Shown here: positions 61,889 through 64,000 of the stretch, piece by piece
Position numbering within the stretch: the first letter of the stretch is position 1
Layout: each line of letters opens with the position of its first letter
From: Salipiger mucosus DSM 16094
Lineage (GTDB): Bacteria; Pseudomonadota; Alphaproteobacteria; Rhodobacterales; Rhodobacteraceae
NCBI RefSeq assembly: GCF_000442255.1
Contig: NZ_KE557278.1
Location: forward strand, 58,551 to 122,550
Reading direction: 5' to 3'
Length of the DNA stretch: 64,000 nt
Program-made: the position numbers and the translations under genes
Notes under the pieces: model-generated
Seen by the model: only the letters and a program-made list of their open reading frames with translations
The model's database searches: none
Told to the model about the DNA's origin: nothing

Positions 61889-62835
61889 CTGATTTCCTCT
61901 GTGCCCTGCCGCTCGCCGTCGCGTTGTTCTCGACCTGCGCGCCGCCCGCGCCGCTCGCTACCGGCTATGCCGAGGGCGAGTTCACGCTCGTCGCGCCCGT
62001 CGCCACGGCGCAGATCCAGTCCGTCGCCGTGGCGCGCGGCGACCGGGTCGTGGCGGGTGAGACGCTCGTGCAGATGGAGCGCCGGGACGCCGAGATCGCG
62101 CTCGCGCAGGCCGAGGCGGCGCTGGCCAAGGCGGAAAGCGAGCTGCTGGACCTGCAGGAGGGCAAGCGCCCGGCCGAGATCCGGGTGATCGAGGCCTCGC
62201 TCGCCTCGGCCCGCGCCCAGGCCGAAGAGGCGCGCCGCACCCGCGACCGTATGGAGAGCCTCGCCGCACGCGGGGCCGCGACCCGGAGCCAGGCGGATGA
62301 CGCCGAGACCGCCGCAAAGGTGGCCGAGGCGCAGGTCGCCCAGATCGAGGCCGAGCTCGCCGCCGCCCGGCTGCCCGCCCGCGGGCAGGCCATCGCCGCC
62401 GCCAAGGCCGCCCGCGACGGGGCCGAGGCCGCGCGCGACCAGGCGCGCTGGAACCTCGACCAGCGCAGCCTGCGCGCACCCGCCGACGGCCGGGTCTTCG
62501 ACGTGATCCGCACCCCGGGAGAGATCGCGGGCCCCTCGGCGCCGGTCCTCTCGCTGCTGCCCGACGGCGCGGTCAAGCTTCGGCTCTACCTGCCCGAGAC
62601 GGCCTTCTCGCAGGTCGAGGTGGGCAGCGCCCTCACGGTGGGCTGCGACGGCTGCCCGGAGGGCTTGGCGGCCCGCGTGACCTATATCTCGGACGCGGCC
62701 GAGTTCACGCCGCCGGTGATCTACTCGCTCGAGAACCGGCAGAAGCTGGTTTACCTCGTCGAGGCGCAGCCCGCGCCGGGTTCGGGGCTGAAGCCCGGGC
62801 AGATCGTCGACGTCTCGCTCGCGGCAGCGCCATGA
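61885..62835 (+). CDS. HlyD/YbhG-type membrane fusion protein
   Basis: A 316-residue periplasmic adaptor with a short hydrophobic N-terminus and a possible lipidated cysteine (FSTC). A biotinyl-lipoyl half domain (APVATAQIQSVAVARGDRVVAGETL), a coiled-coil hairpin (about 70-200) and a second lipoyl half (RAPADGRVFDVIRTPGEIAG) follow. It should link the inner-membrane ABC transporter to an outer-membrane channel. It is coupled by 4-base overlaps on both sides. Confidence 0.9.
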   Translation: MTDFLCALPLAVALFSTCAPPAPLATGYAEGEFTLVAPVATAQIQSVAVARGDRVVAGETLVQMERRDAEIALAQAEAALAKAESELLDLQEGKRPAEIRVIEASLASARAQAEEARRTRDRMESLAARGAATRSQADDAETAAKVAEAQVAQIEAELAAARLPARGQAIAAAKAARDGAEAARDQARWNLDQRSLRAPADGRVFDVIRTPGEIAGPSAPVLSLLPDGAVKLRLYLPETAFSQVEVGSALTVGCDGCPEGLAARVTYISDAAEFTPPVIYSLENRQKLVYLVEAQPAPGSGLKPGQIVDVSLAAAP

Positions 62836-63755
62836 GCGCGCCCGCGATCCGCGTCGAGCACCTGACCAAGCGCTTCGGCGACCGGACCGTGGTCGATGAC
62901 GTCTCGCTCGAGGTCGGCACGGGCGAGATCGCGGGCTTTCTCGGCCCCAACGGGTCGGGCAAGACCACGACGATCCGGCTCATGTGCGGGCTGCTGGAGC
63001 CCGATGGCGGCTCGGGCCGGGTGCTGGGCCACGACATCCTGCGCGAGCGCGGGGCGATCAAGCGCCGGGTCGGCTACATGACCCAGCGCTTTTCCTTCTA
63101 CGAGGATCTCACGATCCGCGAGAATCTCGACTTCGTCGCCGGGCTCTACGGCATGCGCAACCGCCGCGCCGTGGTCTCGGACACGCTCCATGACCTCGGG
63201 TTGCACGCCCGGCGCGACCAGCTTGCCGGTGCCCTCTCGGGCGGCTGGAAGCAGCGCCTCGCGCTGGCTGCCTGCGTCATGCACAAGCCCGACCTGCTGA
63301 TGCTGGACGAGCCCACCGCCGGCGTCGATCCCAAGGCGCGGCGCGATTTCTGGGACGAGATCCACCGCCTCGCGGCCGAGGGGCTGACGGTGCTGGTCTC
63401 GACTCACTACATGGACGAGGCCGAGCGCTGTCACCGGATCAACTACCTGTCCTACGGCAAGCTCGTGGCGCGCGGCACCGTGGCCGAGGTGGTGCGCGAC
63501 GCGGGCCTCACCACGGTGATCCTCGAAGGGCAGGGGACCGCCCAGGCCGCGCGGCTGCTGCGCGGCCAGCCGGGCGTCGAGCAGATCGCGCCCTTCGGCA
63601 ATTCGCTGCATGTCGTCGGGCGCGACGGTGCAGCGCTGCGCGACACCGCGCGTCGCGTGGCCGGGCAAAGCGGCACCCGCATGACCGAGGCCGAGACCTC
63701 GCTGGAGGATGTCTTCATCCAGTTGATGGGTGACGCACAGGACAACATGGCATGA
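62832..63755 (+). CDS. ABC transporter ATP-binding protein (YbhF-like, single domain)
   Basis: A 307-residue ABC ATPase: Walker A GPNGSGKT (38-45), signature LSGGWKQRLALA, Walker B LLMLDEP, and the switch histidine in STHYMDEA. E. coli YbhF has two ATPase domains in one chain, whereas this one has a single domain, so a homodimer or second subunit is needed. The extra C-terminal 80 residues (VILEGQGTAQAARLL onward) are typical of drug-export ATPases. It overlaps both neighbours by 4 bases. Confidence 0.9.
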   Translation: MSAPAIRVEHLTKRFGDRTVVDDVSLEVGTGEIAGFLGPNGSGKTTTIRLMCGLLEPDGGSGRVLGHDILRERGAIKRRVGYMTQRFSFYEDLTIRENLDFVAGLYGMRNRRAVVSDTLHDLGLHARRDQLAGALSGGWKQRLALAACVMHKPDLLMLDEPTAGVDPKARRDFWDEIHRLAAEGLTVLVSTHYMDEAERCHRINYLSYGKLVARGTVAEVVRDAGLTTVILEGQGTAQAARLLRGQPGVEQIAPFGNSLHVVGRDGAALRDTARRVAGQSGTRMTEAETSLEDVFIQLMGDAQDNMA

Positions 63756-64000
63756 GGCGGCTCCTCTCGCTCACCCGGCTCTGGACGCTGATCGTCAAGG
63801 AATCGATCCAGATGCGGCGCGACCGCATGACCTTCGGCATGATGATCGGCATTCCGCTGGTGCAGCTCGTGCTCTTCGGCTTCGCCATCAACACCGACCC
63901 GCGCGACCTGCCCGCCGCGCTTGTGTCCCCGACGCAGGACCGCTTCACCCGCGCCATGGTCTCGGCGCTGGAACTCACGGGCTACTACCGCTTCGTCGCC
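63752..64000 (+). CDS. ABC-2 type permease (3' end outside window)
   Basis: Only the first 83 residues are present. They read MRRLLSLTRLWTLIVKESIQ, then FGMMIGIPLVQLVLFGFAINTDP, the N-terminal pattern of YbhS/YbhR-type ABC-2 permeases: a cytoplasmic start, one membrane helix, then a periplasmic part beginning LPAALVSPTQD. The ATG overlaps the ATPase stop by 4 bases. A second permease gene is expected beyond the window. Confidence 0.88.
   Translation, partial: MRRLLSLTRLWTLIVKESIQMRRDRMTFGMMIGIPLVQLVLFGFAINTDPRDLPAALVSPTQDRFTRAMVSALELTGYYRFVA

Overview
This is a chromosomal window from a GC-rich alphaproteobacterium, most probably a Rhodobacteraceae (Roseobacter-group) bacterium. The evidence is a split ATP synthase F0 operon with both b and b' subunits, the division-site ATPase MipZ, an alphaproteobacterial order ffh / chorismate mutase / rpsP / rimM / trmD / rplS / rpmE, alphaproteobacterial families of unknown function (DUF2794, DUF2125, DUF1244, DUF3576), a Rhodobacter-type porin and a class I PHA synthase. 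I see no rRNA, tRNA, CRISPR array, prophage or transposase. Both window ends cut genes: an NlpC/P60 hydrolase on the left and an ABC-2 permease on the right.

Layout. 1-6.2 kb: NlpC/P60 peptidase, agmatinase-family ureohydrolase, DUF2794, the serine pathway pair serC-serA (preceded by a probable serC RNA motif and closed by a strong terminator) and a metallophosphatase. 6.2-9.9 kb: a sulfur block on the minus strand, with a SulP anion transporter and a DUF442-phosphatase/sulfide:quinone oxidoreductase fusion, each with an AT-rich site resembling the SqrR/BigR operator. 10-17.6 kb: the translation and secretion cluster on the minus strand, interrupted by two GNAT genes, a MipA-like outer membrane protein and a sulfotransferase-like gene. 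18-21 kb: two paralogous small secreted Ser-tailed proteins, a LysR regulator coupled to an EamA transporter, and an ArsR regulator with a 28-bp palindrome upstream. 21.3-25 kb: atpI-atpB-atpE-atpF'-atpF and mipZ. 25-32 kb: a putative lipoprotein, GNAT, smc, EamA and an orphan peptide-type solute-binding protein.

32-41 kb: panB-panC, an NsrR-like Rrf2 regulator, an M20 deacylase, DUF2125, a ChaC-type cyclotransferase, and an orphan stator-like pair (MotA/TolQ/ExbB-like plus a 747-residue coiled-coil MotB/OmpA-like protein). 41-46 kb: YggS, a TPR-sulfotransferase, a porin, a DUF3576 lipoprotein and a glycosyltransferase. 46.5-50.6 kb: leuS-lptE-holA. 50.7-53.4 kb: DUF1244, an N-formylglutamate amidohydrolase-like gene and pyk. 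53.5-56 kb: a small membrane protein, rpmI-rplT, pheS (no pheT beside it) and a YrhK protein. 56-59 kb: a flavin reductase fused to a LysR-type effector domain, and a kinase fusion (APH plus AAA). 59-64 kb: phasin-like protein and phaC, then a CecR-type TetR regulator heading an HlyD / ABC ATPase / ABC-2 permease efflux operon.

Most of the window is core metabolism. The parts that merit attention are the flavin-reductase/LysR-domain fusion, the paired Ser-tailed secreted proteins, the orphan stator pair, the sulfide module with its matched operator-like sites, and two families of dispersed intergenic repeats. No defence island or other clearly new system was seen. All identifications come from reading the sequence and recalled family knowledge; no database search was run.
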